A DNA stretch of 64,000 bases, from contig NZ_FRCY01000020.1 of NCBI RefSeq assembly GCF_900143075.1, forward strand, positions 1 to 64,000, in the 5' to 3' direction. Below, one piece after another: positions 1-8,733 of the stretch (the stretch's first letter is position 1; each line of letters begins with the position of its first letter). The DNA comes from Cyclobacterium lianum. Its GTDB lineage: Bacteria > Bacteroidota > Bacteroidia > Cytophagales > Cyclobacteriaceae. Both the position numbers and the translations under genes were made by a program. The notes beneath the pieces were generated by a model. It was not told where the DNA came from, did not search any database, and worked only from the letters and a program-made list of their open reading frames with translations.

Positions 1-27
1 CCTTCCCGACGCGTCGGGACAGGCATT
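1..27. repeat. Palindromic repeat, copy A (cut by window edge)
   Basis: The first 27 bases match positions 427-453 almost exactly; the core TCCCGACGCGTCGGGA is a perfect palindrome. In the second copy the same string sits inside the anticodon region of a broken tRNA-Asp gene. Read on the minus strand this copy lies just behind the GIY-YIG gene. The left end is lost at the window edge, so I cannot tell whether a tRNA half follows it here as well. Confidence 0.6.
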
Positions 28-30
28 ATA

Positions 31-285
31 TTATTTTGTCTTTCTTTCAATCAAAGAAAAGACCAATTTTCTACTTTTCATTTTTTTTAAATATTTTTCT
101 CTCGAGATGGCCTCGGCTTTGGTTTCAAAAGCTTCAGTATGTACCAATTTCCATGGCTGTTTTCTTGCCGTATACCCCTTATGAGGTTTGTTGTGTTTGC
201 TTAGTCTTTCTACAGGGTCTTGCGAAGAACCTATATAAAAAGATCCATCATTTTCTGATTCTAATATGTAGATATAATGGGTCAT
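31..285 (-). CDS. GIY-YIG family nuclease (small, single domain)
   Basis: An 84-residue protein made of one GIY-YIG endonuclease domain of the UPF0213/YhbQ type. Visible are the paired motifs YIYIL (residues 4-8) and FYIGSS (16-21), the likely catalytic Arg27 and the likely metal-binding Glu63 in SREKYLKK. The ATG at 283-285 is chosen because the longer reading frame upstream runs through the tRNA-Asp gene. It lies 34 bases downstream of tRNA-Asp, behind a terminator hairpin. Such genes commonly sit next to tRNA and rRNA genes in Bacteroidota; their role (repair or selfish element) is not settled. Confidence 0.85.
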   Translation of the reverse strand: MTHYIYILESENDGSFYIGSSQDPVERLSKHNKPHKGYTARKQPWKLVHTEAFETKAEAISREKYLKKMKSRKLVFSLIERKTK

Positions 286-289
286 AAAC

Positions 290-316
290 AAAAAAGCCCC
301 GGTATCCCAGGGCTTT
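290..316 (-). terminator. Terminator behind tRNA-Asp
   Basis: On the minus strand AAAGCCC and GGGGCTTT form a stem around a short loop, followed by a run of T. It ends the tRNA transcript just before the GIY-YIG start codon. Confidence 0.7.
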
Positions 317-319
317 AAG

Positions 320-393
320 CGGAATGGACGGGACTCGAACCCGCGACCTCCTGCGTGACAGGCAGGCATTCTAACCAGCTGAACTACCACTCC
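320..393 (-). tRNA. tRNA-Asp (GTC)
   Basis: A full cloverleaf can be drawn: acceptor GGAGTGG with CCATTCC, D arm with GTTCAGCTGGTTAGAAT, anticodon stem CCTGC/GCAGG around CTGTCAC (anticodon GTC), and T arm with GGTTCGAGTCC. The length is 74 nt including the discriminator G; the 3' CCA is not encoded. A broken copy of the same gene lies directly upstream in the same transcription direction. Confidence 0.97.
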
Positions 394-411
394 ATTGTTT
401 TATATTTCAAA

Positions 412-475
412 GTTCGAACCGGCGACCTTCCCGACGGGTCGGGACAGGCATTCTAACCAGCTGAACTACCACTCC
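412..475 (-). pseudogene. tRNA-Asp pseudogene with palindromic repeat in the anticodon arm
   Basis: The first half (minus strand, from 475) is identical to the intact tRNA-Asp up to GAATGCCTG. The anticodon arm is then replaced by a hairpin CCCGAC-CC-GTCGGG; the T-arm half GGTCGCCGGTTCGAA is still visible, but the 3' acceptor strand is absent. It cannot fold as a working tRNA. The replaced part matches the repeat at positions 1-27. About 18 bases later the intact tRNA-Asp begins, so the pair looks like a tandem duplication in which one copy decayed or was invaded. Confidence 0.8.
427..453. repeat. Palindromic repeat, copy B (inside tRNA pseudogene)
   Basis: This copy matches positions 1-27 with one base different in the centre (GGG in place of GCG). 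It sits where the anticodon stem-loop of tRNA-Asp should be. Confidence 0.7.
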
Positions 476-513
476 AAATTTTGTCTTTTCTGTACTTCTC
501 TTTTGAAGTGATG

Positions 514-521
514 CAAAGGTA
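514..521 (-). promoter_or_regulatory. Bacteroidota promoter -7 box for the tRNA-Asp unit
   Basis: On the minus strand TACCTTTG matches the TAnnTTTG -7 consensus. It lies about 40 bases upstream of the tRNA pseudogene, so pseudogene and tRNA would share one transcript. The same TACCTTTG octamer stands before the tRNA-like gene at 30178-30300. Confidence 0.55.
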
Positions 522-806
522 GGTTTTTGTTTTTTTTCTCACAAGGGCAATAGTAAAAAAATGTAACCTTTCCGTTTATTACTTTCATTTTCAATGAGAT
601 TGATTTTTCGATTTTGTCACCAGTAAAAACCTGGCGCTAGTAAAATACCCTCTGGAAGGATAGCAGGCCGCAGAGAAGGGCGTTTTTAGCTTTCGGGCAA
701 CATGTTAACATTTATTGTTATCTTGTATCTGAGGTCAGGAACTGAAACATGAATTGTTTGTAGCTTACCCATACATTGTTATTGTTACATTAAAAACGAA
801 TGGCTT
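522..806. other. Intergenic region before the metal transporter gene
   Basis: About 285 bases between the divergent tRNA promoter and the transporter gene. I see no coding remnant or clear structure. Confidence 0.5.
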
Positions 807-1532
807 GTGAAAGAATCTGTTTTGCATCAGGAAAGCCGCATGCTAAAAGGCCTGCAGGAATACCTTCGCGAATTTGTATATGGCGGGATCGACGGTGCAG
901 TGACCACCTTCGCCGTAGTCGCAGGGGCTGTGGGTGCCGGACTGGACCCACTGATTATTATCATTCTCGGCTTTGCAAATCTCTTTGCGGATGGTTTGTC
1001 CATGTCTATCGGTGCTTATCTCTCTTCCAAATCTGAAAAAGAAAATTACCGCAAACACAAACGCATTGAGTATTGGGAAGTTGAGCATTTGCCCGGAAAA
1101 GAAAGAGAAGAAATAGAGGAAATATACCGGCAAAAGGGATTCGAAGGTGATTTGCTGCAACAAGTAGTGGACGTAATTGTCTCCGACAAAGACAGGTGGG
1201 TAAATGAAATGATGAAAGATGAACTCAATATGATGGAGGAAAGCAAAAGTCCATTTAAAATTGGCCTGGCCACCTTGATTTCTTTTATTATCGTCGGGTT
1301 TATTCCGCTTACCGTTTACGTTTGGGATTATTTTTATCCTGCCTCATTTGATGTGTTTTTTTGGACCTGCCTCCTGACTGGCGTCGCATTTTTGGTGGTC
1401 GGAACACTAAAGAGTTGGGCAAACCAAACCGGGATACTCAAAAGCCTACTCGAAACGCTATCTCTGGGACTGGTAGCCGCTTTGGTGGCCTACTATGTCG
1501 GTGATTTTCTGGAGGCTTTTCTGCTGCAATAA
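807..1532 (+). CDS. VIT1/CCC1 family transporter (iron/manganese)
   Basis: A 241-residue integral membrane protein of the VIT1/CCC1 family, which moves Fe2+ or Mn2+ across the membrane. The N-terminal motif [17 protein letters not shown] and the segment [18 protein letters not shown] are typical. There are two N-terminal membrane segments, a charged cytoplasmic stretch of about 90 residues rich in Glu (the family's metal-binding domain), and three C-terminal segments. The listed start is GTG; an ATG at 840 (230 residues) is an equally good start because the family signature begins after it. No operon partner is visible. Confidence 0.88.
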   Translation: MKESVLHQESRMLKGLQEYLREFVYGGIDGAVTTFAVVAGAVGAGLDPLIIIILGFANLFADGLSMSIGAYLSSKSEKENYRKHKRIEYWEVEHLPGKEREEIEEIYRQKGFEGDLLQQVVDVIVSDKDRWVNEMMKDELNMMEESKSPFKIGLATLISFIIVGFIPLTVYVWDYFYPASFDVFFWTCLLTGVAFLVVGTLKSWANQTGILKSLLETLSLGLVAALVAYYVGDFLEAFLLQ

Positions 1533-2055
1533 AAAAAGGAGCCAATGACCTTCAGAGACTCCGTTATGGGTTTATTTTAACTGACCGCAGCTATTTTTTT
1601 GCAAATACTGAGTAAGTATTGAATGAAATATAATTTTAAACTTAGTAAAAAGAAACGTAAGCACAATATCTCGGTAACATAATATTTACAAAAAAATTGA
1701 TAAAGAAATTTTATTGGTAAATAATAGAAAAAATGAAATTTTATTTTTACAAATACCGAGATACAACCATCTTTAAATGTTAAAAATACATTTAAACAAG
1801 TTCATTGCCGATAGAGCGACAGCTTAAAATGCAGAAATGTTTGGCGCTGTATTGAGTAGAGACCATGACCTGCCAGTACCAAAACCATACCTATTAGGTT
1901 CCGGCTGAGTTTGCGCAGCAAACCATTGAGTAAACCAGAAAAAAGGTTTCCTGGGAATTTTCGCTACCCTTGATGTGAAAATGATCAGGCATATGATTAC
2001 TTGCCAGAATTGGTAATTTCAAAACCTACGATATATTTAGGTGAATTCGGGACGA
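1533..2055. other. Intergenic, AT-rich, with a spaced inverted repeat
   Basis: A gene-free stretch of about 520 bases between convergent genes. The only structure I see is a 10-base inverted repeat, TATCTCGGTA at 1667-1676 and TACCGAGATA at 1754-1763, flanking very AT-rich DNA. Confidence 0.4.
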
Positions 2056-2889
2056 CTAATCCGCAATATACCCCAGTTTGGTAAGGAAAGCTGTTGTTTC
2101 CTTTATGGTCTGCCGATAAATTTCCTGATTTTTAAAATTGAAAAAGCCATGCCCTTCTCCCTCATACAGTATCAACTCACAATAACTTCCAACCTTTTCC
2201 ATGACCGTTTTATAATACTCCGCCGTGACTACAGGGATTAATCTGTCTGCTGTGCCTAAAAATAAGAGGGTGGGGGGTGCACCCTGCAAAATATTGTGGA
2301 GTGGAGAAAATTCCTTGTACCTTGAACCTATTCTCTCGTATCCGTAACCGCCCGGACCATTGTCAATGACTGGATTAAAAAGTACCAGGGCAGCCGGTTT
2401 ACTGCTTATTTCCCAATCTTCCGGTGAGTCAAATCCGGATACAAGTGCTGTAGCTGCTGCCAGGTGTCCACCTGCAGATCCACCTGAGGCGATAATTTTT
2501 GAACTGTCTATTCCAAATCGCTCAGCGTGTATTTTGAGATACCTAATAGCCGATTTGGCATCTTCCAGGGCCTGAAACGGGTCGGTCTGGTGGCGTGAAC
2601 GAACCCTGTAATCTGCCAAAACGGTAACCATGCCCTTCCTGGCAAAATATTTTGCATGGGGCCTGAATTGCTCAGTTGAGCCGCCATTCCATCCTCCTCC
2701 GAAAAAAAATACCATGGCCGGCCTTAAAGGCTGGGTATCCTCAGGAACATAAAGCTCCAGGCTCAGGCTGTCTGAAGAAGCGATTTTGTATATTTCTTTG
2801 CGTGTATCCTGTGCATAAGCAATCAAGACGGTAGACAATAAGGTCAGGAACGAGGCTATGGCCCGGGAATAAATGCTTTTAAGAATCAT
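2056..2889 (-). CDS. Alpha/beta hydrolase, secreted esterase/lipase-like
   Basis: A 277-residue protein with an N-terminal signal peptide (cleavage likely after AYAQ, residue 27). It has the HSL/BD-FAE esterase layout: oxyanion region FFFGGGWNGG (61-70), nucleophile elbow GGSAGG with Ser138, Asp215 in TADRLIPV and His247 in EGHGFF. It probably hydrolyses an ester in the periplasm, such as an acetylated sugar; the substrate cannot be read from the sequence. Its start overlaps the patatin stop codon by 4 bases (ATGA), so the two are translationally coupled. Confidence 0.85.
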   Translation of the reverse strand: MILKSIYSRAIASFLTLLSTVLIAYAQDTRKEIYKIASSDSLSLELYVPEDTQPLRPAMVFFFGGGWNGGSTEQFRPHAKYFARKGMVTVLADYRVRSRHQTDPFQALEDAKSAIRYLKIHAERFGIDSSKIIASGGSAGGHLAAATALVSGFDSPEDWEISSKPAALVLFNPVIDNGPGGYGYERIGSRYKEFSPLHNILQGAPPTLLFLGTADRLIPVVTAEYYKTVMEKVGSYCELILYEGEGHGFFNFKNQEIYRQTIKETTAFLTKLGYIAD

Positions 2890-4073
2890 GTGATAATGGT
2901 TTGGAACTTTATTCCCTGTTGTTTGATCTGCCCAAGTGCCTCTGCGGCTTTTTCTATTCCGTGCGCTATTCTGATGTCAAAAAGTTTTTTTGTCGACACC
3001 AGGCTGTCGCCAAGGAAATCGGGGTCAGGCTGGATAACGATGGTTTTAAAGGTTTTAAGTTGCTCAGAAGTTCTTTTTCTGAGCTTGTAGTCATAATTAT
3101 AAATGAGACGGTCCTCACCCAGCTGATCAAGGATGTCGTTTATTCTTAAATATTCTCTGATATCGTTGTTGAATATCTCATTCAAGCTGATATCTGTCAG
3201 CGCCCTCAATGCGATTTGTGCAATATTGGCGTCTTGGTAATTGCCCGGTACAGGCTCATGTGCATTACAATTGATGATCAATAGCGTATAGTCATGCTCA
3301 GGATCCCGGTTAATGTCCTTCAAAACATCGCCTAGAGGCGACACATTTTTGATGCCTCCGTCTATAAGTTGGTCCAACCGTCCCCGGCTGGTATGAATCT
3401 CCGGCACGGGTGCCCAAATAAGTGGTATAGCTGAGGAAGCGAGAACGCCTTTTTGAAAATCCTCGTCTGATGAAAATTCCTGGCTTTCTACCGCATGGTA
3501 CCTGCCATCATTTAGGGAAACAAAACCGCAACGGAACAAGCTATCTTTAACATTTTCTCGCCTCAAATGTTGCCGTAGCTTCTTTTCCAACGGACTGTTA
3601 TCTGCCAGGGCTTTAAAGTCACTAAAATTTGAAGTGAAAGTTTCAGCTGCCTGATCGAGTGTTTTATGCAGAAACTCGCTCTGTTTTCTTTTGGAAAACA
3701 AAAGCGGCAGGATTTGCCAAACCGATAGGTCTGGTTTCACATCCGGCAAAAATCTGTCGATCAGAAAGGAGGGGTTGATTTTAAAAGTGACCATCTCGGA
3801 ACTTGACCGGGTATCGATAAAATCTGAGGTATATATTTCTTCTACTCCGTTAGTACGCACCTTAGCCCAGATGTCACTCAACTCGTCAAATTGTCTACTG
3901 GCAATCAATGCTCCATTGAGTGATCCGACAGAGACCCCCGCTACAATATCAAAATTCAGGACTTCGCGGTCGCAGCCCAGTACATCCCAATTTTCCTTGA
4001 TATAATTCAGCGCTCCAATCTGAAACGCTCCGTTGAATCCACCCCCGCTCAATACCAAAGCTAATTTTTTCAT
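2886..4073 (-). CDS. Patatin-like phospholipase
   Basis: A 395-residue cytoplasmic protein (no signal peptide) with the patatin serine/aspartate dyad: oxyanion loop SGGGFNGAFQIG (9-20), nucleophile elbow GVSVG with Ser48, and DGG with Asp238. Patatins are acyl hydrolases acting on phospholipids or related esters. It is the middle gene of a three-gene operon with 4-base ATGA overlaps on both sides: the Cys-containing small protein before it and the esterase after it. Confidence 0.9.
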   Translation of the reverse strand: MKKLALVLSGGGFNGAFQIGALNYIKENWDVLGCDREVLNFDIVAGVSVGSLNGALIASRQFDELSDIWAKVRTNGVEEIYTSDFIDTRSSSEMVTFKINPSFLIDRFLPDVKPDLSVWQILPLLFSKRKQSEFLHKTLDQAAETFTSNFSDFKALADNSPLEKKLRQHLRRENVKDSLFRCGFVSLNDGRYHAVESQEFSSDEDFQKGVLASSAIPLIWAPVPEIHTSRGRLDQLIDGGIKNVSPLGDVLKDINRDPEHDYTLLIINCNAHEPVPGNYQDANIAQIALRALTDISLNEIFNNDIREYLRINDILDQLGEDRLIYNYDYKLRKRTSEQLKTFKTIVIQPDPDFLGDSLVSTKKLFDIRIAHGIEKAAEALGQIKQQGIKFQTIIT

Positions 4074-4306
4074 AGACTTTTATTTTCGTTAGGGATTCGT
4101 ACCCTTACCTGAACCAATTTCTCTTTTGTATCTTTGGTTTCAATGAATTGATTTATACAACCTGAGATGCCATTTGGCAATCGTGGCTTTTCCCGGTACC
4201 TGATTGGACAGAAGTGGCATGGCTTATCATCGTTCCCGATCACCATGCCTGCCTGATAGTTGCACCCCTCGGTTTCATGCATTTCCATTGATCCGGGATC
4301 GCTCAC
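4070..4306 (-). CDS. Small cysteine-containing protein, unknown function
   Basis: A 78-residue open frame whose stop overlaps the patatin start by 4 bases (ATGA), which argues that it is real. It has four cysteines (residues 15, 30, 33, 50), of which CHFC resembles half of a metal-binding knuckle. The listed start is GTG; an ATG seven codons in is possible. I do not recognise the family. It may be a partner or regulator of the downstream hydrolases. Confidence 0.5.
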   Translation of the reverse strand: MSDPGSMEMHETEGCNYQAGMVIGNDDKPCHFCPIRYREKPRLPNGISGCINQFIETKDTKEKLVQVRVRIPNENKSL

Positions 4307-4345
4307 ACCGAACAGGTTTTTATAAGGGGAGAGCCATGGTTTAAG

Positions 4346-5548
4346 TTACAAGCTAACTTTGTATTTAACAATTATCGGATCTTCTTCGTCCGTTAAATGT
4401 TGAATGCTCTCCAGTAGCTCGTTTTCATATTTGCCGAAATAGGACCTGTCCAAGGCCATTTGCCAATCTTCCTGCCGCAGCAATTGATAAAAATATCCGT
4501 CCTTTGCATAGGTTTTGTTTCGCACCGTCAGCAGGGCTTCTTAAATCTTTTTCTTGCCGGATTCCGGATGAATATATACATCGTAAAAGGGAAATGTAGT
4601 AAGGTTATCGCTATCGAACTCCGGACTTCTTTTTATTCCATAAGCCATTATTTTAAATATTTCACCGCTCGTGGCTATATGACCGGTGTTAAAGGCATAA
4701 TCCTGTGAGAGAAGAACCTTTTCAATAAATACCCCACCTTCCAGTTCAAAATCTGCCGGATCAATGCTTCTTTCTCCAAAGTCCAGGCTAGCCAGAACGG
4801 ATAGGGCACCATCCCGGTACTGATAAATGCTGTCAGAAAGCCCGAAGTTCAGCAAATGGCCATCCTCTGTTTTTGCGAGCATTCCCGGATTCAGCTCTCC
4901 GCTGTAGGGCAAACTAAGTACTGGTAGGGTATTTGCTTTTGCAGATTGCAAATCTACAATATGGAAAATCTGTTCAGTTTCCTGACCGGTATGTTCGGTT
5001 GATATCAGGAATTTCTCCGGCGTTATCATTGAGATGGACGGCACAAAATCGAAGTCTCCGATGGGTATCTGCTGTAGAAATTCAAATTCCGGTAGCACAT
5101 ATTTTATAACCCTGCCACGGCCCGTATTGATATACATTTGATCCTTTTCTACCAGCAGCCCATGCAGGGCGGGATATTCCTCAGGACCATCACCTTTTCG
5201 GTTCCAACTCCTGATGTAATGCCCTTTCCAGTCGAAGGAATGTATGGACAGGTCGTTGTGGCATCTGCTGGCATAATACAGCTTGTCGCTGATCACCAAC
5301 TCATAAATACTGCAAGAGAGGTTGATCAAGGTATCTTTGGGGGACTCCAGGGAAATAAATTCAACTTCTGAAACACAATCGTCGAAGGCAAACAGTGAGC
5401 TTTCGTCCAGTAAAATGCTTGCTCCTGGATCCGAATCAGCAGGTCTGGTTTGACACTGAAAGAAGATCCATCCGGGTGTCAAAATGATTATCAGCAGAAT
5501 TGAAATTTTTTTAATGCGGTCCGGCCTGTACGATGCTTTCATCAACAT
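4346..5548 (-). pseudogene. 6-bladed beta-propeller lipoprotein with an internal stop codon
   Basis: The open frame 4541-5548 encodes 335 residues: a lipoprotein-like signal (hydrophobic stretch ending FFQCQ) and a beta-propeller of the bacteroidete 6-bladed/BF3164-like type (repeats such as HSFDWKGHYIRSWNRKGDGPEE). After the TAA at 4541-4543 the same frame stays open for 64 more codons (EALLTVRNK to YKVSL) and ends at 4346-4348; the total of about 400 residues fits the family better. So this looks like a gene with one nonsense mutation. The start overlaps the end of pckA by 38 bases; ATG at 5542 is also possible. Confidence 0.65.
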
Positions 5549-7088
5549 GGTTTTTAAATTTTCTAAAATTCTCCCGAAATAGCTTCACCAGGCCGGATTT
5601 AGTATCTGAAAACTGGTTTTGATCCTTCCAGGTGTTTTCGGGAATCAATATGGCGGAAGGCACACCGGGACAGCTCAAAGGAATCTCCAATCCGAAATCT
5701 TCCTCCCTTCGAGTTTTCACGGCATCAAATTCACCATGATGTATGGCATCCAGAATAGCCCGGGTGTACTTTAGTTTTATTCTGGATCCTACCCCGTAGG
5801 CGCCTCCACTCCATCCGGTATTGACCAGCCATGCAGATACCTGGCTAGATTTCATTTTTTTGGCGAGGAGTTCCGCATAGCGGTTAGGGTGCCACATCAT
5901 AAAGGCAGCGCCAAAGCAAGCACTGAAAGTGGCCTGTGGTTCCTTTATACCCATTTCGGTTCCGGCTACCTTGGCAGTATACCCTGAAATAAAATGATAA
6001 CTGGCCTGTTCGGGACTGAGTTTGCTTACCGGCGGTAAGACACCAAAGGCATCGCAGGTCAAAAAAATGATGTTTTTTGGTAGCCCGGCCATACAGGGTA
6101 TTTGGGTGTTGCTGATAAAATCAATAGGGTATGAAGCACGGGTGTTTTGCGTAATAGATGTATCCGTATAATCTACTTCCCTTGTTTCCGGGTCAAAGAC
6201 CACGTTTTCCAGTACGGTTCCATATCGGATGGCATTGAAAATATCCGGCTCGTTTTCTTCGCTCAGGTCTATCGCTTTCGCATAGCATCCTCCTTCTATA
6301 TTGAACACACCATCCTGGTGCCAGCAATGCTCATCGTCTCCAATGAGTTTTCGGTTTGGATCAGCACTCAATGTAGTCTTTCCTGTACCGGAAAGGCCAA
6401 AAAGCAAAGATACGTCACCTTCCCCACCTACATTTGCCGAACAATGCATGGGCAGTACATCCTTTAGCGGCATCAGGTAATTCATAATGGAAAAAATGCC
6501 TTTCTTCATTTCTCCGGCATATTCGGTCCCCAGAATCACCACCTCCTTTCTTTCCAGACTCAAGCCAATACTGGTCTTGGATGTCATGGTGGTGGTGTAT
6601 TGATTGGCGGGAAAACTTCCTGCATTAAAAACTACATAATCCGGCTCTCCAAAAGACTTTAACGCTTGCCTGTCGGGCATGATCAACATGTTTTGCATGA
6701 ACAAGGCATGATAAGCTTTGGTACAAATAATCCTGATCTTAAGTCGGTATCGGGGATCCCAGCCTGCAAAAGCGTCTACTACATAAAGGTGTTCTCTGGT
6801 ATTGAGGTAATCAATGGCCCGCTCTCTGTTTACCATGAAGGTGTATTCGTCCATGCCAAAATTTACGGGGCCCCAGTCGATATTTTTCTCTGATGCAGGA
6901 TGTCTGACAACCCGCTTGTCTCTGGGACTTCTTCCGGTCTTTTTTCCCGAATAAACCATCAGTGCTCCTTTGTCTGAGATAGCGGAGCCATTTTCCAATC
7001 TCAATGCAGATTCATACAAAATAGCTCGTTCGCTATTTCTTAAAAGGTTGCTGACCTCAATACCGTAAGCTTGCAAATTAAAATCCAT
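5511..7088 (-). CDS. pckA: Phosphoenolpyruvate carboxykinase (ATP)
   Basis: A 525-residue ATP-dependent PEP carboxykinase: oxaloacetate + ATP to PEP + CO2 + ADP, the first step of gluconeogenesis from TCA intermediates. Visible are the substrate arginine region GRSPRDK (52-58), the kinase-1a P-loop GLSGTGKTT (231-239), the metal-binding LIGDDEHCW (248-256) and the conserved RASYPI segment. Length and motifs are normal. Its end overlaps the start of the beta-propeller gene. Cytoplasmic. Confidence 0.97.
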   Translation of the reverse strand: MDFNLQAYGIEVSNLLRNSERAILYESALRLENGSAISDKGALMVYSGKKTGRSPRDKRVVRHPASEKNIDWGPVNFGMDEYTFMVNRERAIDYLNTREHLYVVDAFAGWDPRYRLKIRIICTKAYHALFMQNMLIMPDRQALKSFGEPDYVVFNAGSFPANQYTTTMTSKTSIGLSLERKEVVILGTEYAGEMKKGIFSIMNYLMPLKDVLPMHCSANVGGEGDVSLLFGLSGTGKTTLSADPNRKLIGDDEHCWHQDGVFNIEGGCYAKAIDLSEENEPDIFNAIRYGTVLENVVFDPETREVDYTDTSITQNTRASYPIDFISNTQIPCMAGLPKNIIFLTCDAFGVLPPVSKLSPEQASYHFISGYTAKVAGTEMGIKEPQATFSACFGAAFMMWHPNRYAELLAKKMKSSQVSAWLVNTGWSGGAYGVGSRIKLKYTRAILDAIHHGEFDAVKTRREEDFGLEIPLSCPGVPSAILIPENTWKDQNQFSDTKSGLVKLFRENFRKFKNHVDESIVQAGPH

Positions 7089-7158
7089 AAATTATTTTGG
7101 TTTACCCAATCCGGAAAATGAAAATACAAGCTTATCTTTATATTTTCAAAGTATTAGC

Positions 7159-7186
7159 AAAAAGCCTGAAACAAATCAGGCTTTTT
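7159..7186 (-). terminator. Terminator behind the sqr-like gene
   Basis: The stem AAAAAGCCTGA/TCAGGCTTTTT with a 6-base loop and flanking A and T runs can work in either direction; it lies directly downstream of the minus-strand sulfide:quinone oxidoreductase gene. Confidence 0.75.
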
Positions 7187-7217
7187 CTTTCTTTTTCGGT
7201 AGCTGAGATCCGCAGCG

Positions 7218-8480
7218 TTACATCCTGCCACGCAGCATTTGGTTCCAGTAAAGGTAGGGCAGGCCAAATTTTTTGAGCAGCCACATGGGGTACAGTTCTT
7301 TGCTGGTATCAAAAAGCTTGCTTAGCAAGGGGTCACTATCCCTTACATTGTCATATTTAAATTCAGCCAGGACCATTTTTCCGTAGCCAGTTACCAGAGG
7401 GCAGCTTGAATATCCCTCATATATCTTTTTTCCGAGCGTTTTGTCTTTAATCAGTTGGAGCAGATTGCCTGCCACCACAGGTGCCTGCTTGCGTATTGCG
7501 GCACCGGTCTTTGCCGTGGGAAGTGCGGCCACGTCTCCCAGGGCAAAGACTTCGGGATAGTCTGGATGTTGTAAGGTGTTGATGTCTACTTTTACCCATC
7601 CTTTTGAAGGGCCCTCCTGAAATGCGATTTTTGACTGCTGAATGAATTTTGGGGCTTCCTGGGGAGGCGCCAGGTGAAGCATGTCGTAGGGCATAACGAT
7701 CTCCGTGTCCCTGACAAGCTCCTCATTGATGCTGTTGTCAGCGGTGCCTACACAGCTATTTATCCCGGATTGGGAATATTTAAAATGAATTTTTTTATTT
7801 TTCGGGTCAATTTTAATGGGAGTATAATAGGGTTTGAAATAGATGTCTCTATCCTGAATAATTTGATTGAGGGTCCTTGCAAAATCTTTTACCCCGAAAA
7901 TAACCGTTCCCGGGGTCGCAAAAATAACGTTTGACCTGCTTCTCAGACCATTTTTTCTGAGATAGTCTTCTGCCAGATACATGATTTTTTGGGGAGCACC
8001 CCCACACTTGATGGGAGTGGCCGGCTGGGTAAATACGGCATTTCCTCCTTTAAAATTGCGCAGTACTTCCCAGGTATATTCCGGATCCACATAGTTTGAA
8101 CAAACCCCGTCCTTTCCCAGGCTCTCTCTCAAACCTGCTATACCATCCAGATTCATGACCAAACCGGGCGCTACCACAAGGTATTCATATTCCATTTCTC
8201 CTGACTCTGCGGTATTGACTGTTTTTGCCACAGGGTCTATTGCGGTCGCCTTATCCCTGATCCAATCCACTCCTTTTGGTATATAATTTTTTTCCTCCCG
8301 GATCGTTTTTTTCATGTCGAAAGTGCCTGCTCCCACAAGCGTCCATGCAGGCTGGTAGTAGTGCTTTTCTGAAGGTTCTATGATACCAATTTGCAGGTTT
8401 TTATTTGCCCTTCTCAATCTGGCGGCTACCATAATCCCCGCCGTTCCTCCGCCGATTATTAAAATTTTGTATTTTTTCAT
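7218..8480 (-). CDS. sqr: Sulfide:quinone oxidoreductase, type II (SQOR-like)
   Basis: A 420-residue FAD flavoprotein. The N-terminal dinucleotide fold IIGGGTAG (8-15) is followed by the segment TPIKCGGAPQKIMYL with Cys159 and, near the C-terminus, YSSCPLVTGYG with Cys360. These two cysteines and their surroundings match the redox pair of mitochondrial SQOR-type enzymes, which oxidise sulfide and pass electrons to quinone. Here the acceptor would be menaquinone, whose synthesis genes menB and menE lie next door. Likely a peripheral membrane enzyme; no signal peptide. Other NADH-dehydrogenase-like flavoproteins lack the second motif. Confidence 0.87.
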   Translation of the reverse strand: MKKYKILIIGGGTAGIMVAARLRRANKNLQIGIIEPSEKHYYQPAWTLVGAGTFDMKKTIREEKNYIPKGVDWIRDKATAIDPVAKTVNTAESGEMEYEYLVVAPGLVMNLDGIAGLRESLGKDGVCSNYVDPEYTWEVLRNFKGGNAVFTQPATPIKCGGAPQKIMYLAEDYLRKNGLRSRSNVIFATPGTVIFGVKDFARTLNQIIQDRDIYFKPYYTPIKIDPKNKKIHFKYSQSGINSCVGTADNSINEELVRDTEIVMPYDMLHLAPPQEAPKFIQQSKIAFQEGPSKGWVKVDINTLQHPDYPEVFALGDVAALPTAKTGAAIRKQAPVVAGNLLQLIKDKTLGKKIYEGYSSCPLVTGYGKMVLAEFKYDNVRDSDPLLSKLFDTSKELYPMWLLKKFGLPYLYWNQMLRGRM

Positions 8481-8733
8481 GGGTATTTTTGGTTATAGGG
8501 TTTAAAAAAATAAAAAATAAACCAAAGGGTATGTAATAAACATCACAAACCCGGTTCAAAAAAATCGATGCACTGTCTATCCATGAAGCATCACATGCAC
8601 GCAGCGAAGACAGATGTTGATGTTACAGGTGAAATAGCCAAAGCATCAAACCCTGGCAAGCTAACTGAAAACCTCTGTTGCCATTAAGCCGGAAATTTTA
8701 AAAAAAATAGCAGATAATCAGCCGGCATTTACG
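8481..8733. other. Intergenic region between menB and sqr
   Basis: About 250 bases upstream of sqr and downstream of menB. I see no gene or clear terminator. Confidence 0.4.

Noticed and set aside
31-390. 119-residue version of the GIY-YIG protein
   Set aside because: The extra N-terminus is the translation of the tRNA-Asp gene and the terminator.
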